A stretch of DNA of 48,021 nt from Penium margaritaceum (GCA_023375785.1 SZWC01007277.1:44332-92352); one strand, 5' to 3'. Shown: positions 12,265 to 23,765, numbered from the stretch's first letter. The notes: generated from the sequence alone by a model not told the origin. A program made the numbers and translations.

Positions 12265-13199
12265 TAACGAGCCACAGCTTGTGGTGCTATGCAGCAGAGA
12301 CGTAGCATCAGCAATAGAAATGTGAGACACAACTACTGCAGCAATCCTGGGAGTGTTCACCACACTGTGCTCCACACTTTGAGGGGTGCTCGTGCCGCCT
12401 GTTGGAACTGGAGGAGAGAGGGAGTCTTGGAGCAGAGAGCATGTGGGACTGAAAGGGCATCCGTTGTGCTGAAGAATGGTTATTAAAGCACTCAAAATGG
12501 TGGAATACATAAAAATCTAGAGCTTCGGCAAATCATTCCTCTCACAAGCCACACCACTTAACCATGGAGGCTAAGGCTCTTGCACTAGAGTCCACAATTT
12601 CACACAAGAGAGGAAATCAACCTAGCAATCAGGCTGACCACTCTCGCACAACCTAGAGAGCTAGAAAATGCTCTCATGGCACACTCCTATTGGTCACATA
12701 ACCCACAATCCCATGGAGAATCGCCATGTGTCCATGGCTGGCACACAAGCATCTCACCTCACCTAAAAGTAAGGAGAGGTACCTTTTTCCGAGTCAACAC
12801 ACTCTGACAAGGCAATCCTAAGACCAAGGACCTTTTTGGATATTACTCCCATCAGGTCTTGACCCTGGACCTCTTGCCTTTTTCTTTTCTCACGCTAAGG
12901 TATGGAGCCGTCACCCATGGTCACCCAGACACCGGCCGTCGATGACCTCGGAAATTCCGAAAACTCATATCTCTCATTACGACCATAGGATCAGCGTGAA
13001 ACTTGGACCGTATACATTTTTCCACCTGATTTTTCCAATGGTGAAGTTGGATTGACAATTGGAGCATGCATCAAGTAGTTTCCTGGAACTTGCTCCAGTG
13101 GACCTGAAACTAAGCCAGATGGCTCATTTTTCAACACCGCCACGATGTGAGGAACCACACTAGCAATAGCCAAGGTAACATCAGGAGGCAACTGACGAG
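12265..13199. other. Block C leader and unrecognised sequence
   Basis: The first about 80 bases resemble the B and E leaders. From about 12400 (TGTTGGAACTGGAGG) to 13190 the sequence has lower GC and only short ORFs, and I recognise no domain or RNA gene. It may be a further non-coding insertion. Confidence 0.4.
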
Positions 13200-13990
13200 G
13201 TCGGCGCCCACAACAGCCACGGCAGCCACTGTCATTGCACTAGCTGCAGGGATCACCGATAGTGAACACTGAGAAGGTACGGCAGCGGCAGCCACAACAG
13301 CAGCAGCTGCAGAAGCAGGGCAGCAGTCACCGCAAACACACTCGCAACCACACATGCAGCACACACAGCAGCAACAGCCGCTAGTAACAGCTAACAGCTG
13401 CTAGCAGCAACGAGCAATAACATCTAGTGGCAACAGCAGCATTAGGCGGCAACTGTAGCAAGTGGCAGCAATAAGAAGTAGCAGCAGCAGTAGCAAGCGG
13501 CAGCAGTAGCAGGCGGTTGCAAGCAGCACCAGCACGCAGTAGCAAGCAGCACCAGCACGCTGTAGCAAGCAATATTAGCAGTAGCAAGCAACAAGCAACA
13601 AACAGCATTAACAGGCGGTAGCGAGTAGCAGCAGGTGGCAACGAGCAGTAATAGCATAAGGTAGCAACGAGCAGTAACAGCAGAAGGTGGAAACGAGCAG
13701 TAGTAGTAATAGTAGCGAGCAGTGAGTAGCGAGCAGCAGTAGAGCAGCAACAGCACACGCAGCCGCTGTGTGCAGTAGTGTTGTAGCGCTGCTCCTCAGC
13801 ATAGTAGTGCACAACTGTTGCAACAGGAGCGCCAGCAGCAATGTAACTGCTGTAGGAGGTGCATGCATAAGTGGAGCAACCACAAGAATAGCTGCAGATA
13901 CCCTCGTCTTTGTTGCAGCAGCTGCCCTTGTCGTCGTTGCAGCAACAAGAAGCTACACGGCAGCAAGAAGCTACACGGTAGCTTCTTACT
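13200..13990 (+). repeat. CAG/GCA-rich imperfect triplet tract of block C
   Basis: Long run of imperfect CAG, GCA and AGCAGTAGCA triplets, as in the leaders of B, E and F1. It is open in several frames only because of its composition (poly-Leu, Cys or Ala readings), so no CDS is called. Confidence 0.75.
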
Positions 13991-14017
13991 AAAACGGGGT
14001 TTTCCGAAAGGGGGGAT

Positions 14018-14115
14018 GTCCGTCAAGGAGCTCGCCCACGGGCGAGCTCACAGATCGGCAAGCTCGCCGAGCGAGCTAGCTCGATGAGCTGGCTTGAGGC
14101 AAGGCTCAAGCCTAC
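14018..14115. other. Cluster of GAGCTCG hairpins
   Basis: GAGCTCGCCC and GGGCGAGCTC (14028-14037, 14040-14049) form a perfect inverted repeat. CGAGCTAGCTCG near 14075 is a perfect palindrome. GGCTTGAG and CTCAAGCC near 14092-14113 form another. A purine run (GAAAGGGGGGA) precedes TGTCCG at 14018, so this could be a purine tract and LTR start of an unrelated element; that is only inference. Confidence 0.5.
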
Positions 14116-14544
14116 AAACACAAAAAAAGGAGGGGGAGAGGACACAGGGGGGGTCCTCGAGTGAGATACCCCAGAATAATCCCAAAAGAGGCACCCGAGG
14201 AGGTGGCACCAAAAGAAGAAGAAAAAATGAAACAAAACAAGAAAAGGAGAGACAGGAAATGGGGGTCCTCGAATGGGGAATTCGAGTAAGACCCCGAGAA
14301 GAGGTACCCCACTCATGCCGAGCGTTCGGGGAACAAAGAAAAGTGAGTTTATTTTTTTCTTTGGTGTGGATTGAAGCCACCACCGTTGGCTGACGACAGG
14401 AACCGCTGTAGCAGTAGCCGCTGCGAGAGCCGTAGTAGTAGCAACAGTAGTGAAGGTGGCTTGAGGCCACAGCAGTCGGCTGACGATGGCACCCGGTGCA
14501 TCATCAATGCCATCGCGATCAAGTGTGCATGACTATCATCCACA
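14116..14544. other. Purine-rich stretch without recognisable gene
   Basis: Strong A/G asymmetry to about 14280, with two similar GGTCCTCGA blocks (about 14152 and 14266). No ORF with recognisable content. Confidence 0.4.
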
Positions 14545-15360
14545 CTAAACCCTCAACATGAGCTGCGCAATGTGACCGTGGACGTGGCCAGCGCCATGGT
14601 CTGCGCCTGAGCCTCAGTTGTGGCAGCTGCCACACGCAAAGTGGTCGATGCAGTCGTGGCACGTGCCCCACTTGTCTTCAGGGTTTTCGTGCTACTACTG
14701 TTGAGATAGGTAGTATGGCTGGTGCCAGTGCTGACAGTGCCCTCCTCGGTGGCATCCCCCTTGGGTACGATCCTCCCCACCTCCTCGTTTGGTGGATACG
14801 TCACTACGTGATGCCACAGTGCTTCTATGTGGAGATATGGCCGCCCTACACATAGAGGTCCGGAACCTCAAGCGCATAGTCATGCAGCTCCTTGACCACG
14901 TGACTTCCGAGCGAGTTGCCACCCCGCAGCTGATGTCATCTCCATCCTCCTCTCGATCCTGCATCCCTTCCTCCGACAATGCTAGTATGCCAGATCTCTC
15001 GTCTACATCCGTCATCCACCGCTCCGTTTGGAGGCTGTCGACATCATAATAACGGACGGACCCTCAGCCCCTGGCCGTACCGCTCATGCTTCCACTCGTC
15101 GTGTGCGGTGGCGAGTTGCTCATCTTGCACATCGCGCGCAGGCAGCACCTGCAGATGCGGCTATGGGAGGAGTCACAGGTGACGAGACACCCTCGTCCCC
15201 TATCCTCGGCTTGGTCTGCCGAGTCCCCACGGCTCCTGCCGAGGTGTCAGTCGTGGGGGCGGGGGGGTTGTTGGTTGACGATCACGGTGGAGCTCGACAT
15301 TGGTGAGGCGACTATTGTGGAGCACTGGATGGTTGAGGCGGATGACTCTACACAGTAGAC
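14545..15360 (+). pseudogene. Block C decayed ORF, Ala/Val-rich then hydrophobic
   Basis: One frame from about 14545 gives a helix-forming stretch rich in Ala and Val (SVVAAATRKVVDAVV), then a hydrophobic run (VFVLLLL, a stop, then VVWLVPVLTV). Other frames give LHIEVRNLKRIVMQLLDH near 14840 and a Ser/Arg-rich segment from 15028. Frames shift and stops interrupt. I do not recognise a family. The composition resembles the extra ORF upstream of gag in element D. It may be a gag-proximal gene of the block C element. Confidence 0.4.
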
Positions 15361-15849
15361 TCAGTTAGCAGAGAGTTAGGCGGGGGGAGACGTCCGCCCT
15401 TATGGAGTCTCTTCGTCAAAGGAGGATTGGTCCGATGCTGAGTCATAGTCGGGGATGGAGATGCTGATCATTGATGGCGGATGAAGTGACGATGACCGAT
15501 GCAGGAGTTGCGCCTGAAGATGTGCGCGCTCCCGCATTTGTTGGTGTGGAGACAGTTNGTTGTTGGTTGACGACCACAGTGGAGCTCGGCATTGGTGAGG
15601 CGACTATTGTGGAGCACTGGATGGTTGAGGCGGATGACTCTACACAGTAGACTCAGTTAGCAGAGAGTTAGGCGGGGGGAGACGTCCGCCCTTATGGAGT
15701 CTCTTCGTCAAAGGAGGATTGGTCCGATGCTGAGTCATAGTCGGGGATGGAGATGCTGATCATTGATGGCGGATGAAGTGACGATGACCGATGCAGGAGT
15801 TGCGCCTGAAGATGTGCGTGCTCCCGCATTTTTTGGTGTGGAGACAGCT
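15267..15849. repeat. Assembly duplication around the N at 15558
   Basis: Bases 15267-15557 recur at 15559-15849 (offset 292) with a few substitutions (for example GATCACGG against GACCACAG). A single N separates them, as at the other joins. Confidence 0.85.
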
Positions 15850-17298
15850 GCCATGGTGCCATGAGCAACAGCAAGGGGAGCAAGTGATACAGATGCTGAT
15901 GATCAGCCCACAGTAGACGCCCAAGTGGCTCTTGTAGATAGTGCTAGGCAGCAGGAGCATGTGATGGACCCCCAGGACGAGGCAGACTTCCTCTATGAGG
16001 ACCAGTCGACCATTGTGGAGTGATCACACGCAAGGTTGGAGGCAGACGTAGAGGCCCAGTGTCCTGCCGTAATTGCAGTAACCTCGACAAGAGCACGAGA
16101 TGGCCCCTCGGTGATAGCAGACGTGCGCCTGTGCGACATGGAGGATGCAGAGCGAGCTGCGGACCTCTGGCTCATCGCTTCCCTGACCGGTGTCGCTGAC
16201 ACCGTGGCAGTTCCAGCCAAGGACACAGCTCCTCTCGTCCAAGCTACAGTTCCTATACCTGAGCGCCTACGCTCCGCAGTTGATGAGCAGGAGAAAGTGG
16301 TGTCTCTAACAGAGGCACACGTGCAGAGTCTCATGGTCGAGCTCCGGGAGGCCAGCAGCCACTGTTACACCGTCGATGTTCCAGCACCATGGGCTATCGA
16401 GGAGTGTGTGGAGGATGTACAAAGGCGTCTTCACGCAACTGATTGGTCTGTACAGGATGCACGATTGGGGTAGGCGGACCTTCAGCAGTAGGTGGATGAT
16501 GGCCTGCAAACCAAGGGTCGCGAGGAGCACTGCGGCACTGACTGCACCTTCGATGACTGCGACAACAGCGCCAATGCAAATGTACTTACACATGCCAACC
16601 TCCGGCCAGCACCTGACAGCCAAACGACAAGTGTGTCACGAGCAACAGGTGCCTTCGTAGCAGTCGTTCCTACAGCCCCATACGATTCATGTGGCGACTC
16701 ATTGTCTTGCGCCCATGCCCTGCCAGCGGCTCATGGCCAAGTGGCACTTGAGTCGACGACTGACGTAAAGGACATCGACTTGTGCGACGAGTAGGTGGAG
16801 CTCCACTCCTTCCTACGAGATGAGACCACAGGGCTACAGGAGGTTGTGCCTCGTGCCGACGCGCACACGATCGAGGTCCACCGTCAAGTTCATTCCGCGA
16901 CTGACCGCCTACATGCCACAGATGCAGCAAGCCGGTCCGCTGCCGCGTCAGAGCTTGTCAAGCTCCACATGCGCCTCGACGCTACGGAGGCTACGAGGCG
17001 ATGTGCACCTCAACAGTTGGAGGCCATACAGTAGGTGATTCTTTTGGAGGAGGCCCTGGGCGTTGCACGAGTCACATCAGCAGGTGACGACAGCAGTGAC
17101 GATGACAGCAACGACGACGACAGTGACAACGGCGCTTCAGGGTGAGGCTCTAGGAACCCATCTCACCACCATCTTTGTCGCCCTTGCTATTGCTATGCAG
17201 GGGTATGTGGCTATGGGGAGCCATGCTTCTTCCTCAGGGATTGTGTTGGGAGCAGCCATCAGCTTTGCTCGTACTATCAGCCTCCACAGCCTAGGGAG
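15781..17298 (+). pseudogene. Block C decayed acidic ORF of unknown family
   Basis: One frame stays readable for about 500 codons with seven stops. TGA occurs at about 15862, 16021 and 17143; TAG at about 16471, 16486, 16792 and 17035. Each TAG sits in a Gln-rich helical context and each TGA could come from CGA. The protein is acidic and Ala-rich with coiled-coil-like parts (VELREASSHCYTVD near 16340, LHMRLDATEATRR near 16960), then an Asp/Ser-rich run near 17085 and a Cys-rich segment near 17165-17260. The frame continues into the LTR that follows. I do not recognise the family; a gag or accessory protein of the inserted element, or captured host sequence, are both possible. Confidence 0.45.
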
Positions 17299-17865
17299 AG
17301 AATGCGAACACAGCTGGCGCTGGAGTACCGATGGGTGTTGGCTCCACCCACCAGCAGCTGCCAGACATCTGCCACAACATCCCGGGTGCTTGTGGGGGTG
17401 CTCTGCAGTTTTTCTGTGACGCTATAGTTTTCTCGGTGGACTAGCTCTCAAGCCCGATTTGCATGTTTTGCTTTTTCAGTCCACCGATTGATGCCGGACT
17501 TGTGCGTGTGACCAGTCGTAGCGTCCGGCTCAAGATTTTGCATCTCTAGGTTCAGACGATGTTGCGTTTGGATACCTGTGCGCAGAGTTATGGCCGAAAC
17601 AGTGGTTTTGGGCCGGTTTTAGGACAAACTAACAGTGTCGCGTGCGTCACCTGCCGTGTGCCGCGGCAACTATTTATGTTGTGTGCTTGTCAGTTGTCAT
17701 TTCTCTCCGTACTACTAAGCTATGGAAGCTTATGAGACTTTGCGCGTCTCCCTAGCCTGATCCTTGCTGTTTCTTGCACTTGCTTGCTTGCTAGTGCGCG
17801 TGCTGACTGGTCAGTGTCGCCACATTGGTAGCGGTGAGATTAGGCAACTTCCTAGCAATTGCTCA
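17299..17865 (+). repeat. Element B 3' LTR, distal part
   Basis: Aligns with the 5' LTR from its GCGGACCCGCTGG region to the end (TAGGTTCAGACG, GTTATGGCCGAAACAG, TATTTATG, ending TTGCTCA). The first about 50 bases (17299-17350) also overlap the end of the proximal part (11112-11162), so the split is not a clean 5-bp duplication. No primer site follows, as expected for a 3' LTR. GACTC after the end resembles GGCTC before the 5' LTR. Confidence 0.75.
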
Positions 17866-17964
17866 GACTCACCATGTCCCAACACGAGAAGCTACTTCTA
17901 CTTTTTCAACAACACCATACAAGACATCAGTGTGGGTCTAATAGCCTATCACACAAGTACTAGT
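17866..17964. other. Short unassigned spacer between elements B and E
   Basis: About 100 bases with no match to the elements around it. It is possibly original host DNA at which B and E inserted side by side. Confidence 0.4.
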
Positions 17965-18605
17965 TGTTATGCTTTGTGCCGTTCCTATACAGTTTACTCT
18001 GACCACTCGGCCGTGCCCATACTCATGCAGATCCCTGAGGCAGGCAGCCCTAGTGACACCGGCGCGACGACATGCGGCAGACTACCCACTTGGAGCTGAC
18101 CGACCACTGTTCCAGAGCCCCAGATGCCACCGGGACTCTTTGTTGTGTCTTCTACGTCTTGCAGGCGCCTTTCGGCGGACTGGCCATGAGGCCTATTTGC
18201 ATGTTTTTGCATTGTATGCTCACTGTCAGTCGATGGATGCATGCATGTGACCAGTCGTAGCGTTCATCTTTTGATTTTGCACATCTAGGTTCAGACGGCG
18301 TAGGATTCTGACATGTGTGCACAGAGTTACGGCCAAAACAGTGGTTTTGGGCCGGTTTTAGGACAGCTCTTGGACTGCCGCGTGCGACACCCGCCGTGCG
18401 CCGCGTCAGGTATTTATGCCTTGGACCTGTCATTTGTCATTTCTCTCTGCATATGCCATATTGAAGCATTCTGACACTGTGTCTTTTGTCTCCTAGCCAA
18501 ACCCTTGCCGTTGTGTGTACGACTTGTGACTGTCGTCACCGTCTGACCAGGCACTGACTCCCGGTCAGCGGCTGTGTTGCTAGGAAGCTTCTATGCACTT
18601 TCTCA
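17965..18605 (+). repeat. 5' LTR of element E
   Basis: Starts TGTTATGC and ends TTTCTCA before a perfect primer site, 641 bases. It aligns closely over its first about 590 bases with 36139-36732 (CCCCAGATGCCACCGGGACT, GCGCCTTTCGGCGGACTGG, TATTTATGCCTTGGACC), which identifies the E 3' LTR. The last 45 bases (from TCCCGGTCAGCGG) are missing there because D is inserted. Confidence 0.82.
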
Positions 18606-18617
18606 TGGTATCAGAGC
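18606..18617 (+). other. Primer-binding site of element E
   Basis: TGGTATCAGAGC directly after the LTR end. Confidence 0.92.
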
Positions 18618-19425
18618 AGTGAGACAGTTCTCACTGAGCTGCGCAGCAGAGACGCAGCAGAGCAGCAACAGTGAGAGTCACCGCTGCAGCAGAGTTTCTG
18701 GGATGTGCTGGAGACGGCCGGTCGCCGCCAACGTACTCCACCCACCACGTGAGATCGCAGCTGCAGAGGTAGCAGCAGCGGCGTGTACCGCCACGCAGAG
18801 TTGTGTGGCGGCTGCGGTGCGTGCAGCCGCCCTCCCATAGCTGCAGCAGCAAAGCAGCAGCAGCAGAGGCGGCGGCAGCAGCAGCGGCCGCAGCAGCAGC
18901 GTGGCAGCAGCGGCGGTAGCAGCAGCGTCGGCAGCAGCAGCGCAGCAGCGACAGCGGCACAGCAGCAGCAGCGGCAGTCGCGGCGGAAGCAGCAGCGCAG
19001 CAGTGGCAGTACCAGCAGCGCACGGCGGCGGCAGCCAGCAGCAGCGCGGGGCGGCGGCAGCCAGCAGCAGCTGTAGCGAGCAGCAGCAGCCGCAGCGCGC
19101 TGCAATAGCGCAGCCGCTGCTGCCATCGCTGCATACGCAGCTACGCAGCTGCTGTTGCAGCTAAGAGCACAGCTGCAGCAACAACTGTGCGGAAGCTGCT
19201 GCACAGCTTCGGCGGAGCTGCCGCGCGCCACCGCGAAGCGGCTTCACACGCGCGCAAAACCGCGACAAGAAAAAAAATAAAAAAAAAACAAAAACAAAAA
19301 AAGACAAAAAAAAGTGGGGGGGACAAGCTGATGTCAGCATTGTTGATTGCTGACGTCATCAGGTCGTGCTGATGTCAGCAACCACTTGCTGACGTCAGCA
19401 TTACGCTTGACCAAGTTTTCACCCG
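18618..19425 (+). other. Leader of element E, CAG-rich
   Basis: Bases 18640-19130 are dense in CAG/GCA/CGG triplets. An A-rich tract follows (19264-19312), then a cluster of TGACGTCA-type palindromes, then sequence that stops at 19425 where the minus-strand LTR of F1 begins. No coding ORF; Ala-, Gln- or Leu-rich readings come from the triplets. Gag of E should follow but is not present before the insertion. Confidence 0.65.
19322..19402. promoter_or_regulatory. TGACGTCA palindrome cluster in E leader
   Basis: Four related copies within 80 bases: CTGATGTCAGCA, GCTGACGTCATC, GCTGATGTCAGCA and TGCTGACGTCAGCA. The last is a perfect 14-base palindrome with the bZIP-type core TGACGTCA. The F1 leader has a similar cluster. 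Function as protein site or as RNA stem is inference. Confidence 0.5.
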
Positions 19426-20603
19426 AAAAGGAAATTATGCAGCAGGTTGGGGCAGCAGCGTTGTTGATGCAGCGTGCGGGCATCCACACTCGTTGCTTAA
19501 GTCAGCTGCCCCCTCAGTCTGCTGCTCTAGAGTCTAAGTCTCGAAGCTCTGGGTTTTGTTACTCAGAAGCGTGCGCGCCAGAGTTAGCGCCAGAGAGCAG
19601 CTAAAAACTGATAATGACTGATTAGGAATGAAGAATGAACAACAATGGGAGACCCCTCCAAGTTCTAGGCCCCCCCCCCAGCTCTGTAGAGCTTGCTACT
19701 CAGTTCATCAGCCAATCAGAAAATAGCTCAGTTCAGGCTGGCAGGTTTTCTCGGTGAGGCCTGCCAGGCAGCCGACAGCCCAAAACCCGTGCGTTGTCCG
19801 TTTTGCCTGAAAACTGGACCATACCATTATACCAATGCTGCAAACGCAGCCGTGCGGTCAGAATCTGCTAGAAAAATAGTAGCGAGGAGTTATGGCAGCC
19901 TAAACCCAGATGGTGCCCACAATGGTTTATGCTGCCAAACAGGGCCATGCAACATGCAACTGGGACCCTAGGCAGTGCATGACGATGCAGACGCGATGGG
20001 ACGCGCTGGACGCATGCAAGCGGCAACTGCGATGTCAATGACCGCCGGCAGCACGACCGCCGAGGAGGCCTGCCGATGGAGCTGAGCGCGTCGCCGGAGA
20101 GAGGAGGCTCCAGCGAACTGCGAGAAGACCTCAGCGTGCGTCGGCTCCACCGGACGACACTCCATCAGCGTCGAGTCTCGCCGTCAGTCATCTGCACGCC
20201 GATGTACACAAGCCGGGAGGACACAACAGAGCACAATGAGAGATGCGAAAAAACCAACANCCCACAATGGTTTATGCTGCCAAACAGGGCCATGCAACAT
20301 GCAACTGGGACCCTAGGCAGTGCATGACGATGCAGACGCGATGGGACGCGCTGGACGCATGCAAGCAGCAACTGCGGTGTCAATGACCGCCGGCAGCACG
20401 ACCGCCGAGGAGGCTTGCCGATGGATCTGAGCGCGTCGCCGGGGAGAGGAGGCTCCAGCGAACTGCGAGAAGACCTCAGCGTGCGTCGGCTCCACCGGAC
20501 GACACTCCATCAGCGTCGAGTCTCGCCGTCAGTCATCTGCACGCCGATGTACACAAGCCGGGAGGACACAACAGAGCACAATGAGAGATGCAAAAAAACA
20601 ACA
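19426..20603 (-). repeat. 3' LTR of element F1
   Basis: On the minus strand it starts TGTTGT after the purine tract and ends in TTTCCTTTT, matching 28848-29678 along its whole length. The apparent 1178 bases include a 344-base assembly duplication around the N at 20260, so the true length is near 830, like the partner LTR. It abuts E leader sequence at 19425 (ACCCG as candidate target-site copy). Confidence 0.85.
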
Positions 20604-20604
20604 C
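19916..20604. repeat. Assembly duplication around the N at 20260
   Basis: Bases 19916-20259 recur at 20261-20604 (offset 345). The intact LTR at 28848-29678 has this stretch only once, which shows that the doubling is artificial. Confidence 0.9.
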
Positions 20605-20615
20605 TCCCCCATGAC
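20604..20615 (-). other. Polypurine tract of element F1
   Basis: On the minus strand GTCATGGGGGAG, directly before the LTR start and about 100 bases after the pol stop. Confidence 0.88.
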
Positions 20616-21238
20616 TCACAGGCGTAGTGCACATGGGCGGACAGGGACACGGTCAACATCCAGAGTCCCCCAGGGCATGCAGAGACGCAAGCAGAGATAA
20701 AGAGAGAGCCACTCAAGGACGTACGCCGACCGAACTCAGAGCCTTCTTGAACGAGTCGCGCTTCAGTGCCTTGGTCAGGAAGTCAGCCAACTGCCGTGCT
20801 GTCTCAACCCACACGATGCTGATGCTACCGTCATGCAACAACGAACGCACATAGTGATACTCAACGTTGATGTGCTTTGCGCGTGTGTGATGCACGCCGT
20901 CATTGTCGGCGATGGCCATGGCACTCTCATTGTCACAATGCAACGTGATGTATGGGACGGACTGACGCATCTCGGACAATAGACGACGCAACCACACACT
21001 CTCACACGCGCCTGATCCAAGAGCTACGTACTCAGCCTCAGCAGTGCTGCGTGCAATGCACCCCTGCTTGCCACAACGCCAGGACACAGCCGTGCCGCCA
21101 ATGAGAAAGATCCAGCCTGTGCGACTCTTACCATCCGGACTACCGGCCCAGTCGCTGTCGGTGTCGCCCACTGAGACAACAGACGGTTGACGGCGGAACA
21201 TGAGACCTCGCCGAGGAGTCGAGATGACGTAGCGCAGT

Positions 21239-21703
21239 ACTCGGATCGCGGCCTCGTGGTGGAAGTGACGCGGCTCCTGAGAAAACTGGGCCAGGAGGTT
21301 GACGGCGAACGCGATGTCTGGACGTGTCGTCGTCGCCAGGAACATCAGTGACCCGATGACTCGTAGGTACGTGGTCACGTCAACTGGCTCCCCCACAACA
21401 GCTGGGTCAGGACTCTTCAGCTTCACCTGGCCATCGGGCGACATGGGTGAGGATGCGCTCGGCACGAGTGNACTCGGATCGCGGCCTCGTGGTGGAGGTG
21501 ACGCGGCTCCTGAGAAAACTGGGCCAGGAGGTTGACGGCGAACGCGATGTCTGGACGCGTCGTCGTTGCCAGGAACATCAATGACCCGATGACTCGCAGG
21601 TACGCGGTCACGTCAACTGGCTCCCCCACAACAGCTGGGTCAAGACTCTTCAGCTTCACCTGGCCATTGGGCGACATGGGTGAGGATGCGCTCGGTACGA
21701 GTG
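21239..21703. repeat. Assembly duplication around the N at 21471
   Basis: Bases 21239-21470 recur at 21472-21703 (offset 233). It doubles part of the RT/RNase H region of F1. Confidence 0.85.
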
Positions 21704-21716
21704 GCAGGTCCTCGGC

Positions 21717-22221
21717 GAAGCGAGTGGACAGAGTCTGCACATAAGCAGCCTGATGGACATGGAGAATGCCCTGGGAGCGGTCATGCTCGAGCTCCATGCC
21801 CAGGAAGACTCGGGCAGACCTGAGATCCTTCATCTAGTAGGTGGCGTGCAGCAGTTCCTTGACGCGCTGGATGGCAGCCGTGTCTGGCGACGCAATGAGG
21901 AGGTCGTCGACGTACACCAGAACAGCAGCGAAGGTCTGGCCTCGCGGACTGACAAACAGTGCAGGGTCNGAAGCGAGTGGACAGAGTCTGCACATAAGCA
22001 GCCTGATGGACATGGAGGATGCCCTGGAAGGGATCATGCTCGAGCTCCATGCCCAGGAAGACTCGGGCAGACCTGAGATCCTTCATCTAGTAGGTGGCGT
22101 GCAGCAGGTCCTTGACGCGCTGGATGGCGGCCGTGTCTGGCGACGCAATGAGGAGGTCGTCGACGTACACCAGAACAGCAGCGAAGGTCTGGCCTCGCGG
22201 ACTCACAAACAGTGCAGGGTC
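21717..22221. repeat. Assembly duplication around the N at 21969
   Basis: Bases 21717-21968 recur at 21970-22221 (offset 253). It doubles the YVDD-containing part of F1 RT. The two extra offsets (233 and 253) sum to a multiple of three, which restores the frame. Confidence 0.85.
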
Positions 22222-23115
22222 CGCGGTGCTGCGTTGGAGCCCACCACAAAGGAGCGTGCTGCTGATCTCCTGGTTCCAGCACCGAGGCGACTGCTTCAGG
22301 CCATAGAGGGCCTTACGCAGTCGCCACACTCTCTCGGTGCCATCGTCGAAGCCTGGTGGCTACACCATGTAAAGCTCCTCACCCTCCAGTGAACCATGGA
22401 GAAAAGCGTTGCTCACATCCATCTGATGCAGCTCCCACCCGTGCTGGGCGACCAGGCTGAAGAGCGCCCGGCTGGTGGAGAACCGGCCAACTGGGGCAAA
22501 GATCTGGTCATAGTCGACCCCAGGGACCTGGGCAAACCCCTTTGCAGTGAGGCGGGCATTGTACTTGTCCAAGGACCCGTCGGGTTTCCACTTGCGCCGA
22601 AAGACCCACTTGGCGCCGATGGCCTTCCGACTTGGGGGAAGGTCGACGAGGTCGTACACGTGGTGCTGTCGGATAGCGGCGAGCTCATCGGCGCAGGCAG
22701 CGTCCCAGTGTGCGGCCTCAGGAGAGGCTCGTGCCTCGCGCAAGGTGGCTGGGTCCTCCGTGTGTGCTGTGGAGCGGACTGAGAGAGCATGTGCCTCTCG
22801 CGCCCCAGGTGGGATGCGCGCCAGGGCAGCCACGACAGCGTGCCGATGCTCGTGATGGAGCATGGCGTAGCCCAATGCGGAGCTCGGGTGCAGATCTGCA
22901 ATGGTGGCCAATGTGGTCAGGCCGAGGGCCTTGGTTCCAGGGTCCCCACTCACGACCGTGGGAGTGGAGGAGGCACGTGGAGCCACGGGGGGTCGAGGCG
23001 CTACCGAGCGCGGTGTGACGGTCTGCACGCTCATCGAAGGCCTGGGTCGGCGGCTGCCGCCGGGGCCACGTGTGTAGCGTGGTAAGGCATGCGATGGCGC
23101 TGAGTCTGATGGGCC

Positions 23116-23765
23116 AGTGGAGGCGACTGGGGCTGTCGGCCCGGAGAGATCAGCGGACACGACGGGAGCTGCCGGCCCGGAGGGACCAGCAGACGCGACA
23201 GGGGCAGCTGGCCCGGAGGGACCAACGGACGCGACTGGGGCAGCTGGCCCGGAGGGGCCAGCGGACGCGGCTGGGGCAGCTGGCCCGGAGGGACCAGCGG
23301 ACGCGGCTGGGGCAGCTGGCCCGGAGGGACCAGCGGACGCGACTGGGGAAGCTGGCCCGGAGGGACCAGCGGACGCGGCTGGGGCAGCTGGCCCGGAGGG
23401 GCCAGCGGACGCGGCTGGGGCAGCTGGCCCGGAGGGACCAGCGGACGCGGCTGGGGCAGCTGGCCCGGAGGGACCAGCGGACGCGACTGGGGAAGCTGGC
23501 CCGGAGGGACCAGCGGACGCGGCTGAGGAAGCTGTCCCGGAGGGACCAGCGGACGCGGCTGCGGTTGCTGGCGCGGAGGGACCAGCGGACGCGACTGGGG
23601 AAGCTGGCCCGGAGGGACCGGCGGACGCGGTTGGGGAAGCTGGCCCGGAGGGACAAGCGGACGCGACTGGGGCAGCTGGCCCGGAGGGATCAGCAGACGC
23701 GACTGGGGCAGCTGGCCCAGAGGGACCAGCGGACACGACTGGGGCAGCCGGCTCAAAGGGACCAA
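23116..23765 (-). repeat. 36-bp tandem repeat in F1 pol hinge
   Basis: About 18 units of 36 bp encoding PSGPAAPVASAG and variants on the minus strand, between integrase and RT. Because the unit is a multiple of three and GC-rich, several other frames are also open, including a collagen-like GPEGPAD reading on the plus strand that is a shadow. Compared with B (8 units) the copy number is higher and the units are more uniform, which suggests recent expansion. Confidence 0.9.

Noticed and set aside
16306..16623. Minus-strand ORFs over block C as host genes
   Set aside because: The plus frame is longer, has consistent composition and explains the stops as single transitions. The minus ORFs show no recognisable content.
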